The translations under genes and the position numbers were made by a program. From Dialister sp. UBA6422 (lineage in GTDB: Bacteria > Bacillota > Negativicutes > Veillonellales > Dialisteraceae), in contig DJPC01000150.1 of assembly GCA_002439665.1 (NCBI GenBank), forward strand, positions 3,896 to 9,059: a stretch of DNA of 5,164 nt, read 5' to 3'. Position 1 is the stretch's first letter. The number at the start of each line of letters is the position of its first letter. Under the pieces are notes generated by a model that was not told the DNA's origin, did no database searches, and saw only the letters and a list, made by a program, of their open reading frames with translations. Positions 1-5,164 of this stretch are shown here, piece after piece.

Positions 1-29
1 AACCAACAACTAACAACAATACATAGTAG

Positions 30-64
30 AAATGAAAAGAGCATCCTCTGATAGAAGATGCTCT
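30..64 (-). terminator. Rho-independent terminator after lpxD
   Basis: Starting 16 nt past the lpxD stop codon, the minus strand carries a perfect 8-bp stem, AGAGCATC (57-64) with GATGCTCT (38-45). One mismatch separates it from an inner 3-bp stem (TCT/AGA) closed by a 3-nt loop. The stem is followed on the minus strand by a T-rich run (TTTTCATTTCT). Nothing similar follows it on the plus strand, so it works as a minus-strand terminator. It probably ends the whole bamA-to-lpxD transcript. The stem is only moderately GC-rich and the T-run is broken by CA, so some readthrough is possible. Confidence 0.75.
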
Positions 65-80
65 CATGAAACATTTGTAT

Positions 81-1103
81 TTATTCCTTTTCTTTTTCTG
101 CCAATTGTTTTTCTAAGCGGCGTACTTTTTTCATCAGTTCCGGCAAATGAGAAAGCGCTGCTTCCACACGTCCCCACTGAGCATGGGTCCTAGCTGGATA
201 TCCTAAATAAGTACCTGGTTCTTTAATGGTTCCAATGATACCTGTCTTTCCACCAAACACGGCATTGTCCACGATGGTGATATGACCATTGACACCAGTC
301 TGTCCAGCCATGATGACATGGTTTCCCACTTTGGTGCTACCAGCCACACCCACTTGGGCGCAGAGGAAGCAATCGGTCCCCACTTCTACGTTATGTCCTA
401 AATGGCACAGGTTATCGATTTTGGTTCCCTGCCCTACCACCGTATTATTCAAAGCTCCATTATCAACAGTGGAGCAAGCACCAATTTCTGCATCATCACC
501 GATGACAGCTCGTCCCAACTGACGAATGTGGTGGTGATGTCCATTTTCATCGGTAGAGAAACCAAATCCCTGTCCCCCTACCACTGCATGGGCACGAAGA
601 ACCACACGATCTCCTAAAATGCTATTTTCATGAACCACAGCGCCTGGATTGAGCTCACAATCTTTCCCTATCCTAGCCTGTTTACCTACATAGCAATATG
701 GATAAATCACTGTGCCATCTCCGATTTCAGCCCCATCTTCGATGACTGCATAAGCCATGATACACACATCTTTCCCGATGGTGGCATTCGGACTGATGAC
801 TGCCGTTTCATGGATCCCAGGTTCAAATTTATTTTCCGGACGGTAAAGTTCGATTAATTCACCAAAAGAGCGACGTGCATCAGGTACGACAATCAGATTT
901 TTGGTAAAAGTCTTTGGCAATTCATCTACTAGAATGACCCCTGCCTTCATTTCCTCAATATGCTCTGCATAAACGCCACGAGCAAAGGTGACATGAGAAG
1001 GGCCTGCACTTTCTGCACTACACACATCATCAATGACAACGGAACTATCGCCATATAATGTCCCGCCTACGAGCTTTGCCAATTCACCTGCTGTTTTTTT
1101 CAT
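81..1103 (-). CDS. lpxD: UDP-3-O-(3-hydroxyacyl)glucosamine N-acyltransferase LpxD
   Basis: LpxD transfers a 3-hydroxyacyl chain from acyl-carrier protein to the 2-amino group of UDP-3-O-acyl-glucosamine, the third step of lipid A synthesis, in the cytoplasm. The 340-residue length matches the family (E. coli 341). Residues about 1-95 form the N-terminal uridine-binding domain. From about 100 to 290 there are left-handed beta-helix hexapeptide repeats (ATIGKD, AEIGDG, ARIGKD, AEIGAC, TKVGNH). The GQGFGF motif is at about 177-182. The likely catalytic histidine is His237 in LGHNV, aligned by motif with E. coli His239 (IAHNV). The charged C-terminus (LPELMKKVRRLEKQLAEKEKE region) is the helical trimer tail. 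The start is the ATG at 1103: GAGG at 1110-1113 lies 6 nt upstream, and the protein then begins MKKTAGELAKLVGG, as is usual for the family. An in-frame GTG at 1115 has no ribosome site and overlaps the upstream TGA. The gap of 8 nt and the ribosome site reaching into the upstream stop suggest coupling. A natural HHHH run lies at about 189-192. Confidence 0.96.
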   Translation of the reverse strand: MKKTAGELAKLVGGTLYGDSSVVIDDVCSAESAGPSHVTFARGVYAEHIEEMKAGVILVDELPKTFTKNLIVVPDARRSFGELIELYRPENKFEPGIHETAVISPNATIGKDVCIMAYAVIEDGAEIGDGTVIYPYCYVGKQARIGKDCELNPGAVVHENSILGDRVVLRAHAVVGGQGFGFSTDENGHHHHIRQLGRAVIGDDAEIGACSTVDNGALNNTVVGQGTKIDNLCHLGHNVEVGTDCFLCAQVGVAGSTKVGNHVIMAGQTGVNGHITIVDNAVFGGKTGIIGTIKEPGTYLGYPARTHAQWGRVEAALSHLPELMKKVRRLEKQLAEKEKE

Positions 1104-1109
1104 AAATTT

Positions 1110-1113
1110 CCTC
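1110..1113 (-). promoter_or_regulatory. lpxD ribosome binding site overlapping upstream stop codon
   Basis: GAGG (within GTGAGGAAA) sits 6 nt before the ATG at 1103 and shares bases with the TGA stop (1112-1114) of the preceding gene. It decides the ATG start over the GTG at 1115. It implies that ribosomes finishing the upstream gene can re-initiate on lpxD. Confidence 0.7.
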
Positions 1114-1564
1114 ACTTAGCACTAGAAGAAGCAGCTTTGGATGTTCCCTCGATTTTTGCCAGAACTTCATCGGTAATATCGATAGCACCTGTAGGTACTG
1201 CTCTTTTATGCATAACAATTCCGATATTCTTTTCTTTTGCCACAACCCCTGCCTGAGATTCTACCATAGACTGGATCTGTTTCTGCTTGCTCTGCATAAA
1301 AATCATTCGTTCCTGCTGAGCGGACTGCACTTTCTTTTGCATTTCTTCATCAGAAAGACCGCTTTGAGAATCCTTATTCAACCGATCTCTGATTTCTTTA
1401 TCTTTATTGGTGATTTCATCTTCAATGCCTTTGATTTTCGTAGACTGGGTTTCCAGTTTTTGATAATCAACTACAGCTACTTTGTTTTCACTTCCACAGC
1501 CTGAAAATACAGCGGCTGTAGCTAAAAGTCCTATGCAGGCCCACTTTTTCCATTGTGCCTTCAT
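1112..1564 (-). CDS. OmpH/Skp-family lipoprotein (third Skp-like paralogue)
   Basis: A 150-residue Skp/OmpH-like protein, probably a membrane-anchored periplasmic chaperone for outer-membrane proteins. Residues 1-22 are a signal sequence (two Lys-containing stretches, then IGLLATAAVF), ending at FSGC with Cys23 as the lipidation site; Phe at -3 is a less usual lipobox residue. The mature part opens with the family's first strand (VAVVDYQKLE, 29-38). It continues as a charged, heptad-rich coiled-coil hairpin (about 40-110), and closes with the family's last strand and helix (IGIVMHKRAV 114-123, DITDEVLAKI 129-138). It ends in a Ser/Ala/Lys tail that resembles the tail of the first paralogue. 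AGGAGGA 6 nt upstream of the ATG fixes the start. The family assignment is firm. The exact role, and whether it sits in the outer or inner membrane, are not shown; Gly follows the lipid Cys, so there is no E. coli-type Asp+2 retention signal. Confidence 0.85.
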   Translation of the reverse strand: MKAQWKKWACIGLLATAAVFSGCGSENKVAVVDYQKLETQSTKIKGIEDEITNKDKEIRDRLNKDSQSGLSDEEMQKKVQSAQQERMIFMQSKQKQIQSMVESQAGVVAKEKNIGIVMHKRAVPTGAIDITDEVLAKIEGTSKAASSSAK

Positions 1565-1570
1565 TCTATA

Positions 1571-1577
1571 TCCTCCT
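1571..1577 (-). promoter_or_regulatory. Strong Shine-Dalgarno of the 1112-1564 gene
   Basis: AGGAGGA, close to a full anti-16S match, lies 6 nt from the ATG at 1564. It is much stronger than the AGAGG of the preceding gene, so translation here probably starts independently after the 130-bp gap. Confidence 0.8.
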
Positions 1578-1606
1578 ATATATGTTCGTATGATCTAAAA
1601 GGTAAG

Positions 1607-1697
1607 TAGCGGTAGATCAAATAATTGACCTAGCAGTTAACCAGTCGTTGGAGTATACCTCTGTCTTACACCCTTGAAACTAGAAGCCCTGCCGCTA
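1607..1697. repeat. Imperfect inverted repeat spanning the 130-bp intergenic gap
   Basis: TAGCGGTAG at 1607-1615 is matched in inverse orientation by CTGCCGCTA at 1689-1697 (8 of 9 positions, the ninth a G-T pair on the plus strand). It extends outward to 12 positions with one more G-T. About 73 bp separate the arms. The right arm includes the TAG stop codon (1695-1697) of the upstream gene. In the minus-strand transcript the two wobble positions become A-C mismatches, so the RNA pairing is weaker than the DNA repeat suggests. Confidence 0.4.
1652..1679 (-). promoter_or_regulatory. Weak candidate internal promoter before the third Skp-like gene
   Basis: Reading the minus strand, TTTCAA (1674-1679, 3 of 6 to TTGACA) is followed after 16 nt by TATACT (1652-1657, 5 of 6 to TATAAT). 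It lies in the largest intergenic gap of the window, about 88 nt upstream of the next ATG, which is a sensible place for an internal promoter. The -35 box is poor and such matches arise by chance in AT-rich gaps. Confidence 0.25.
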
Positions 1698-2642
1698 TTT
1701 TCCTTGTACCACTAGACTGACAATATCTCCCGTCACATCTTCCGCACTAATATTGGCTTTATATTTAGAAAATATCATAACCAAATGCTTATCCAATGCC
1801 ACCTTTTGTGCATCTTCTTCAATATCTGCCATGATTTCTTTTTTCAAATCCGCCATTTGTTTTTGCTTATCAGAAATCCGACCTTGCCATTCTTCATTCC
1901 AAGAAGCATCCACCGGTTCTTCTTCCGGTGCGATACTCATATCTTCTTCATTCGCTGCTGCTAAGTTATTCTTAATGTCTTCTGCTGTTTGAGACGCATA
2001 GTCATCAAGTTCTTTGGCTGCCTTATCTTTGGCTTCTTTCATTTCTTTGACTTCATCAGGTGTCCACCCCGAGGTATCCACTTGTTCTCTAGAAACGCGA
2101 AGACTCATAAGATCGTGAAGTTTTTGCTTCACCTGCTCCTTTTCATCACCGGTTACGCCTAAGACGGTGAGCTTCATTTGAAGATTGGCCATTTCTGTCC
2201 GTTCATCATCGGTAAGGCCATCTACTTTGACAGGCTTTTCTACTTTGGCATGAGAATCATTAATCTTTTTATACAAAGCAGCCAGCTTATCATTAAGCTC
2301 TGTTTCTTTAGCTTTCACTTTGGTCTGAAGCTCATCTTCTGCAGCCATACGGCGACTTTGATCCGCTAGGGCTACATGAATTTTTTTCTGCTGAGAAGAA
2401 GCATGAATGAGTTTATTCCTCTCATTCTGATACTGATCTAACATATGGTGATATTCAGATTCCAATCGGAAATATTCACTGTATTTGGGATGTGCTTTCA
2501 CAAGAGTTTCCAAATCCGCCACCCCATACAAAGGAGCAGGCGGCGGAGTCTCCTCTTTCTGGCTGCCGCATCCACTAACAGCCAGCGAAAGCGTCATCAT
2601 AAGAGCTGCCGCCAAACTGTACACACAGTTTCTATATTTCAT
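1695..2642 (-). CDS. Long OmpH/Skp-like lipoprotein with extended coiled-coil
   Basis: A 315-residue predicted lipoprotein that appears to be an enlarged Skp-type periplasmic protein. Residues 1-24 are a lipoprotein signal (YSLAAALMMTLSLAVSGC) with Cys25 as the lipidation site, followed by a Pro-rich linker (ETPPPAP, 31-37). The segment LYGVADLETLVKAHPKYSEY (38-57) matches the Skp first strand and helix start. The C-terminal segment (about 280-312, KHLVMIFSKYKANISAEDVTGDIVSLV) matches the Skp closing strand and helix. Between them lie about 220 residues of strongly charged, helix-favouring sequence with two Gly/Pro-containing breaks (GLTDDE about 142, TSGWTPDEV 190-198) and an acidic stretch (EEEPVDASWNEEW, 240-252). 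A normal mature Skp is about 140 residues, so the hairpin arms are about doubled. Start: AGAGG at 2649-2653 is 6 nt from the ATG at 2642. The GTG at 2645 is only 3 nt away and less likely. It starts 11 nt after the first Skp-like gene. The fold is inferred from the two ends only; another lipidated coiled-coil protein is possible. Confidence 0.8.
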   Translation of the reverse strand: MKYRNCVYSLAAALMMTLSLAVSGCGSQKEETPPPAPLYGVADLETLVKAHPKYSEYFRLESEYHHMLDQYQNERNKLIHASSQQKKIHVALADQSRRMAAEDELQTKVKAKETELNDKLAALYKKINDSHAKVEKPVKVDGLTDDERTEMANLQMKLTVLGVTGDEKEQVKQKLHDLMSLRVSREQVDTSGWTPDEVKEMKEAKDKAAKELDDYASQTAEDIKNNLAAANEEDMSIAPEEEPVDASWNEEWQGRISDKQKQMADLKKEIMADIEEDAQKVALDKHLVMIFSKYKANISAEDVTGDIVSLVVQGK

Positions 2643-2648
2643 CACTGG

Positions 2649-2653
2649 CCTCT
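2649..2653 (-). promoter_or_regulatory. Ribosome binding site deciding the ATG at 2642
   Basis: AGAGG lies wholly within the 11-nt gap after the preceding TAA stop (2654-2656). It is 6 nt from the ATG at 2642 but only 3 nt from the GTG at 2645, so the ATG is preferred. The short gap suggests coupled translation with the first Skp-like gene. Confidence 0.65.
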
Positions 2654-3169
2654 TTATTTGGCTTCAGAAGCTGCCTTGGACTGCGCAGCTTCTGTGGATT
2701 TGCTAAGTGCATCACCTACATCTTTGGTAATGTCTGTACCACCATAAATGACAGCAGATTTATCTACTACTAAAGAAAGACCCTTCTTGGACGCTACGGA
2801 TTTCACTGCCCCTGTAACCTGGTCGTCCATATCTTTTTCGATGGCAGTACGTTTTTCATTGAACTGCTGCTGCATATCACTAAATAATTTTTCCTTATCT
2901 GCATCACTCATTCCCTGAGATTTGGCATCAAAGTCTTTCTGCATTTCATCAGCAGTTTCCTTAAGCTTCTGCTGGTAATTCATAGCCAATGTGCTGTTAG
3001 AGGAAATGACTTCTCTCTGGTCCACCACACCGATATCAGAAGTCGGTGCTGCATTGGCCGTATCTCCCATGGATACCACTGCCATAGCTGCTACGGAAGC
3101 AATAAATACCCCTGCCAAAGCAAAGGAAAAGATTTTTACATTTTTCTTGTTACCAAGAGTTGTCATCAT
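2654..3169 (-). CDS. ompH: OmpH/Skp family periplasmic chaperone
   Basis: A 171-residue Skp/OmpH homologue, expected to bind unfolded outer-membrane proteins in the periplasm and pass them to BamA, whose gene lies two genes upstream. A basic N-region (NKKNVK, 7-12) is followed by a hydrophobic core (about 13-33) and a likely signal peptidase I site, ANA|AP after residue 40. The mature protein opens with IGVVDQREVI (46-55), the family's first strand and helix. A Gln/Lys/Asp-rich coiled-coil hairpin spans about 60-125, and the closing part is LSLVVDKSAVIYGGTDIT (131-148). It ends in a low-complexity Ser/Ala/Lys tail. Unlike the next two genes it has no lipobox. Start: AAGGAG (3181-3186) is 11 nt from the ATG at 3169. 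A GTG at 3181 lies in the ribosome site itself and cannot be the start; the adjacent ATG at 3166 is also possible. It follows the POTRA-like gene after 107 bp, so an internal promoter is possible. Confidence 0.9.
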   Translation of the reverse strand: MMTTLGNKKNVKIFSFALAGVFIASVAAMAVVSMGDTANAAPTSDIGVVDQREVISSNSTLAMNYQQKLKETADEMQKDFDAKSQGMSDADKEKLFSDMQQQFNEKRTAIEKDMDDQVTGAVKSVASKKGLSLVVDKSAVIYGGTDITKDVGDALSKSTEAAQSKAASEAK

Positions 3170-3180
3170 GATAGTATACA

Positions 3181-3186
3181 CTCCTT
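3181..3186 (-). promoter_or_regulatory. ompH Shine-Dalgarno that rules out the upstream GTG
   Basis: AAGGAG is 11 nt from the ATG at 3169. The in-frame GTG codon at 3179-3181 uses the last G of this motif, so the longer reading would have no usable ribosome site. This fixes the start at 3169, or at 3166 one codon on. Confidence 0.75.
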
Positions 3187-3220
3187 AAAAATATTATTCC
3201 CAGGGACTAGGGAGTAGTCA

Positions 3221-3252
3221 CTAGGAATTAGAAATCGTATTCTAATTCTTAG
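3221..3252. repeat. Inverted repeat upstream of ompH, possible operator or RNA hairpin
   Basis: GAATTAGAA (3225-3233) and TTCTAATTC (3240-3248) form a perfect 9-bp inverted repeat around a 6-nt centre. Beyond one imperfect position, CTA (3221-3223) and TAG (3250-3252) pair again. It lies 24 bp past the stop of the upstream gene and about 52 bp before the ompH start. No T-run follows on either strand, so it is not a standard terminator. A second small dyad, GACTA-N5-TAGTC, lies beside it at 3205-3219. Confidence 0.6.
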
Positions 3253-3266
3253 CTACCAGTCTCCAA
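3239..3266 (-). promoter_or_regulatory. Weak candidate promoter for ompH overlapping the inverted repeat
   Basis: On the minus strand TTGGAG (3261-3266, 3 of 6 to TTGACA) is followed after 16 nt by TAGAAT (3239-3244, 5 of 6 to TATAAT). The -10 box lies inside one arm of the 3225-3248 inverted repeat, an arrangement seen with repressor operators. The -35 is poor, so this is a candidate only. Confidence 0.3.
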
Positions 3267-3276
3267 TCTCCAGATA

Positions 3277-4572
3277 TTAAAGATTAGCAATCAGCCGAAG
3301 CCATTTGCCTTCTTCATCATTATACACATATTCTATGGTCATGTAATTATGAATTTTGTAAGAAAGACCAAATTCATTCTCTTTTTCTTTAAAATCCCTA
3401 TCATATCGAAGAGAAATCTTATCTCCAAAGGGAATCATGCCAAAAGCATGCTGGCTATTTTCTACAAAATCATATTTATATCCCAAATCCATCACATGAC
3501 CAAAATGGTGATACCAACCACCATATAGATTCCATTTCACGGGGCCTGGATAAAAGCGAGCTTCTCCAAAGACCACATTACTCTTCCCAATGAAATGTCC
3601 CAAAAGGCCTTCCAAAGCGGTATTTTGATTTCCATCTCGCCCAGCATCCATCCAGGCTTCTGTTTTAATAATCCAGTGATCTGTCAAAGCATCTACTTTA
3701 AGCTCTGTAGTTTCGCCTGGAAGAAGAGTGACCTTCGTTTCTATGCCATATTTTTGAATAAACGAATCCCTTTTCAAAATGTCATTCATAGAAAGTGCCA
3801 GGTCATCTCGGTGACGTTCTACAAATGCGACAGGAAGTCCTTCTAGATGCTTTAGACTTCTCTCTGTTTCTGTAGCCGCCCCAAGCATCAATAACCGAGG
3901 AACGGTAGTTTTATGAAAAGTGAGTTTGCCAGTACGTACAATAGAGCCTTGGGGAATCAGGAAAATTTTGACCTTTGTTTTTTCTCCAGAAATCACATCA
4001 AAATTGGCTTGAAATTCAGGTAAGATCTGCCCTAGCAAATCCCTTCCCGCAGATTCCGAAACACTTTCTGCCCATCCCACCGAATCCACCGGAAGTCCGA
4101 TAAGTAAGTGATTCATGAGTGCTGGAATTTCTTTGGCATCTTCTTCTACATACCTTTTCGCCTCAGGAGATAAATTCCCATAGTCGATTTCTGTTTCCAC
4201 CTCTTGGATCATATGGCCCACAGGAAGAAGCTCTACGGTCATATCCGTTTCTTTTCCATAGGAAACTTGTATATCTGATACGATATAGCCAACAACCACT
4301 CGATTGATGATATCGGCTAATACTTTATTGTACTGGCTTTCGTTAAAACGAAATACATTTTCTTCTTTTCCCACCAACACCCGATTTCCAATGGCCGAAA
4401 TACTGGCAGAAATACGATTTTCCACGGCTTCTGGCATAGTTCCAGAAGCCGTTTTGACTGTCACATGGACGCCTTCAATAGGCGCTGCATGGATGGCCGA
4501 CGGGAAAAGAAAGGACGATACGAATAGAGAAAATCCTATTCGTATCATTCTCTGTTTCAAGGAAGAAATCAT
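3277..4572 (-). CDS. Exported protein with three POTRA-like repeats and a probable C-terminal beta-barrel
   Basis: I do not recognise a named family for this 431-residue protein. Residues 1-29 are a signal peptide (basic QRMIR, hydrophobic GFSLFVSSFLF, cleavage near AIHA|AP). Residues about 32-297 contain three related units. In each, a strand is followed by a turn, G68 (VLVGKEENV), G159 (LIGLPVDSV) and G245 (LEGLPVAFV), then a helix, then a strand pair ending LLPVG (115-119), LIPQG (205-209) or LLPGE (283-287). This order and the GxPV turn resemble POTRA domains of Omp85 proteins. Residues about 298-431 alternate aromatic/hydrophobic and polar residues in 8-9 short strands (KWNLYGGWYHH, MDLGYKYDFV, KISLRYDRDF, MTIEYVYN), as in a small outer-membrane barrel. 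The C-terminal residue is Leu, not the usual Phe/Trp. AAAGGAGGA ends 3 nt before the ATG at 4572; Met9 is an alternative start. It lies 28 nt after bamA, so a part in barrel-protein or lipid export to the outer membrane is a fair inference, not shown. Confidence 0.8.
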   Translation of the reverse strand: MISSLKQRMIRIGFSLFVSSFLFPSAIHAAPIEGVHVTVKTASGTMPEAVENRISASISAIGNRVLVGKEENVFRFNESQYNKVLADIINRVVVGYIVSDIQVSYGKETDMTVELLPVGHMIQEVETEIDYGNLSPEAKRYVEEDAKEIPALMNHLLIGLPVDSVGWAESVSESAGRDLLGQILPEFQANFDVISGEKTKVKIFLIPQGSIVRTGKLTFHKTTVPRLLMLGAATETERSLKHLEGLPVAFVERHRDDLALSMNDILKRDSFIQKYGIETKVTLLPGETTELKVDALTDHWIIKTEAWMDAGRDGNQNTALEGLLGHFIGKSNVVFGEARFYPGPVKWNLYGGWYHHFGHVMDLGYKYDFVENSQHAFGMIPFGDKISLRYDRDFKEKENEFGLSYKIHNYMTIEYVYNDEEGKWLRLIANL

Positions 4573-4575
4573 GCA

Positions 4576-4584
4576 TCCTCCTTT
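4576..4584 (-). promoter_or_regulatory. Strong Shine-Dalgarno of the POTRA-like gene
   Basis: AAAGGAGGA is close to a full anti-16S match and lies inside the 28-nt gap after bamA. Spacing from GGAGG to the ATG at 4572 is only 4 nt, shorter than usual. That leaves the in-frame ATG at 4548 as a less likely alternative. Confidence 0.65.
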
Positions 4585-4600
4585 GATAAATCACCAATCA

Positions 4601-5164
4601 CTAGAACTGGGTACCAAAGCTGAAGTGGAACTTATTCTGATCCCCATGGCCATAGTCAAGACGAATCGGTCCGATCGGAGTCTGGAGACGAAGTCCTACG
4701 CCCACAGACCAGTTGAAGGAATCGTCATCTGCATACCAAGGAATCTGTCCATTATCGATACCCCAGGTACTGCCACCATCGGTGAATACAACGCCCTGGA
4801 CTTTTTTAGCGATTGGGAAACGATATTCCAAGGTAGCTGCATACATTTTCTTACCCTTAAACTGATCATCTTCATATCCACGAAGAGTATTGGAACCGCC
4901 CAAATCGAAGAGATTGCCATAGGATACATCCCCATCGATATAGCCGCCCTGGAGACGAAGAGCCAGGATATGGCCATTGCCAAGGGCTTTATAGAAACGA
5001 CCTTCTGTGGTGAACTTATAGAAATCGTAGTCACCGCCTAAGCCATGACCGCCCCACTGAGCAGCAAAGGAAATACGACGACCTTTGCTGGCATTGAAGT
5101 AGTTATCACGGTTATCAAACACATGGGTCATTGTAAAGCTATTGGTTCTGCCGAAGTTATCATT
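4601..5164 (-). CDS. bamA: Outer membrane assembly factor BamA, C-terminal part (5' end outside window)
   Basis: The last 187 residues of an Omp85 protein. The frame is open to the window edge and begins NDNFGRTNSFTMTHVF, so the ATG at 5131 is internal. BamA is the core of the complex that folds and inserts beta-barrel proteins in the outer membrane. Only the second half of the 16-strand barrel is present. The lid-loop motif (V/I)RGF appears as LRGY at fragment residues 94-97 (bases 4874-4885), within SNTLRGYEDDQF. Then come the typical late strands: YAATLEYRFPI, VVFTDGGSTWG, VGVGLRLQTPIGPIRLDYG, and the terminal KFHFSFGTQF, a canonical beta-signal ending in Phe. The POTRA domains and signal peptide are not in the window. 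TamA is a relative with a similar barrel, but the location beside ompH and lpxD favours BamA. It ends with TAG 28 nt before the next gene, with no terminator between them. Confidence 0.93.
   Translation of the reverse strand, partial: NDNFGRTNSFTMTHVFDNRDNYFNASKGRRISFAAQWGGHGLGGDYDFYKFTTEGRFYKALGNGHILALRLQGGYIDGDVSYGNLFDLGGSNTLRGYEDDQFKGKKMYAATLEYRFPIAKKVQGVVFTDGGSTWGIDNGQIPWYADDDSFNWSVGVGLRLQTPIGPIRLDYGHGDQNKFHFSFGTQF

Noticed and set aside
525..540. HHHH run in LpxD (about residues 189-192), reminiscent of a tag or metal site
   Set aside because: It lies in the conserved GFGF...IRQLGR loop region of a normal LpxD, where residues vary between species. Four histidines alone do not support a metal site, and there is no sign of an engineered tag.
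1103..1115. GTG start for LpxD four codons upstream, giving a GTGA overlap with the preceding stop
   Set aside because: There is no ribosome site before it, while GAGG is ideally placed for the ATG at 1103. LpxD proteins normally begin close to the MKKTAGELAKL sequence.
3167..3181. TGTATACT just upstream of the ompH ATG as an extended -10 promoter
   Set aside because: It lies between the AAGGAG ribosome site and the start codon, so a transcript starting there would lack the ribosome site. The match is probably chance.
3205..3252. Rho-independent terminator between the POTRA-like gene and ompH
   Set aside because: The stem is AT-rich and neither strand has a T-run after it.
4696..5034. 112-codon minus-strand frame inside bamA
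   Set aside because: It is in another frame of the clearly recognisable BamA barrel (LRGY motif, terminal beta-signal) and has no domain or ribosome site of note.
4304..5041. 245-codon plus-strand open frame lying opposite bamA and the start of the next gene
   Set aside because: It runs antisense to well-supported coding sequence of BamA and across a gene junction. Its translation has no recognisable domain, and the opposite strand explains the open frame.

Overview
The window is a compact outer-membrane biogenesis locus read entirely from the minus strand. In transcription order, from the right edge to the left, it holds: the C-terminal part of BamA (4601-5164, cut by the window edge), an unnamed exported protein with three POTRA-like repeats and a probable small beta-barrel (3277-4572), three consecutive OmpH/Skp-family periplasmic chaperone-like genes (2654-3169, 1695-2642, 1112-1564), and lpxD (81-1103), followed by an intrinsic terminator (30-64). 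No mobile element, CRISPR array, tRNA or rRNA is visible.

The organism is most likely a diderm Firmicute of the class Negativicutes (Veillonella/Dialister/Megasphaera type). This rests on three things: strong Firmicutes-like Shine-Dalgarno sequences (AGGAGGA, AAAGGAGGA), a moderate GC content, and a bamA - ompH - lpxD cluster, which is characteristic of Negativicutes in having BamA, Skp-like proteins and lipid A enzymes side by side. The genus is a guess; the class-level call is an inference from gene order and protein character.

The genes fit together as one pathway. BamA folds and inserts beta-barrel proteins into the outer membrane, OmpH/Skp proteins hold unfolded barrels in the periplasm, and LpxD makes the diacylated glucosamine precursor of lipid A. 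The unusual content is the expansion of the middle part. There are three Skp-like paralogues, one soluble and two with lipoprotein signals ending in the same SGCGS sequence; one of the lipoproteins is about twice the normal length. Next to bamA sits an uncharacterised POTRA-repeat plus barrel protein.

The genes are closely spaced (28, 107, 11, 130 and 8 bp gaps). The 11 and 8 bp gaps suggest translational coupling. The 107 and 130 bp gaps are the only places with room for internal promoters; each holds an inverted repeat and a weak promoter-like sequence. Several starts are re-assigned from an upstream GTG to the following ATG, because the GTG overlaps or crowds the Shine-Dalgarno sequence, or has none.
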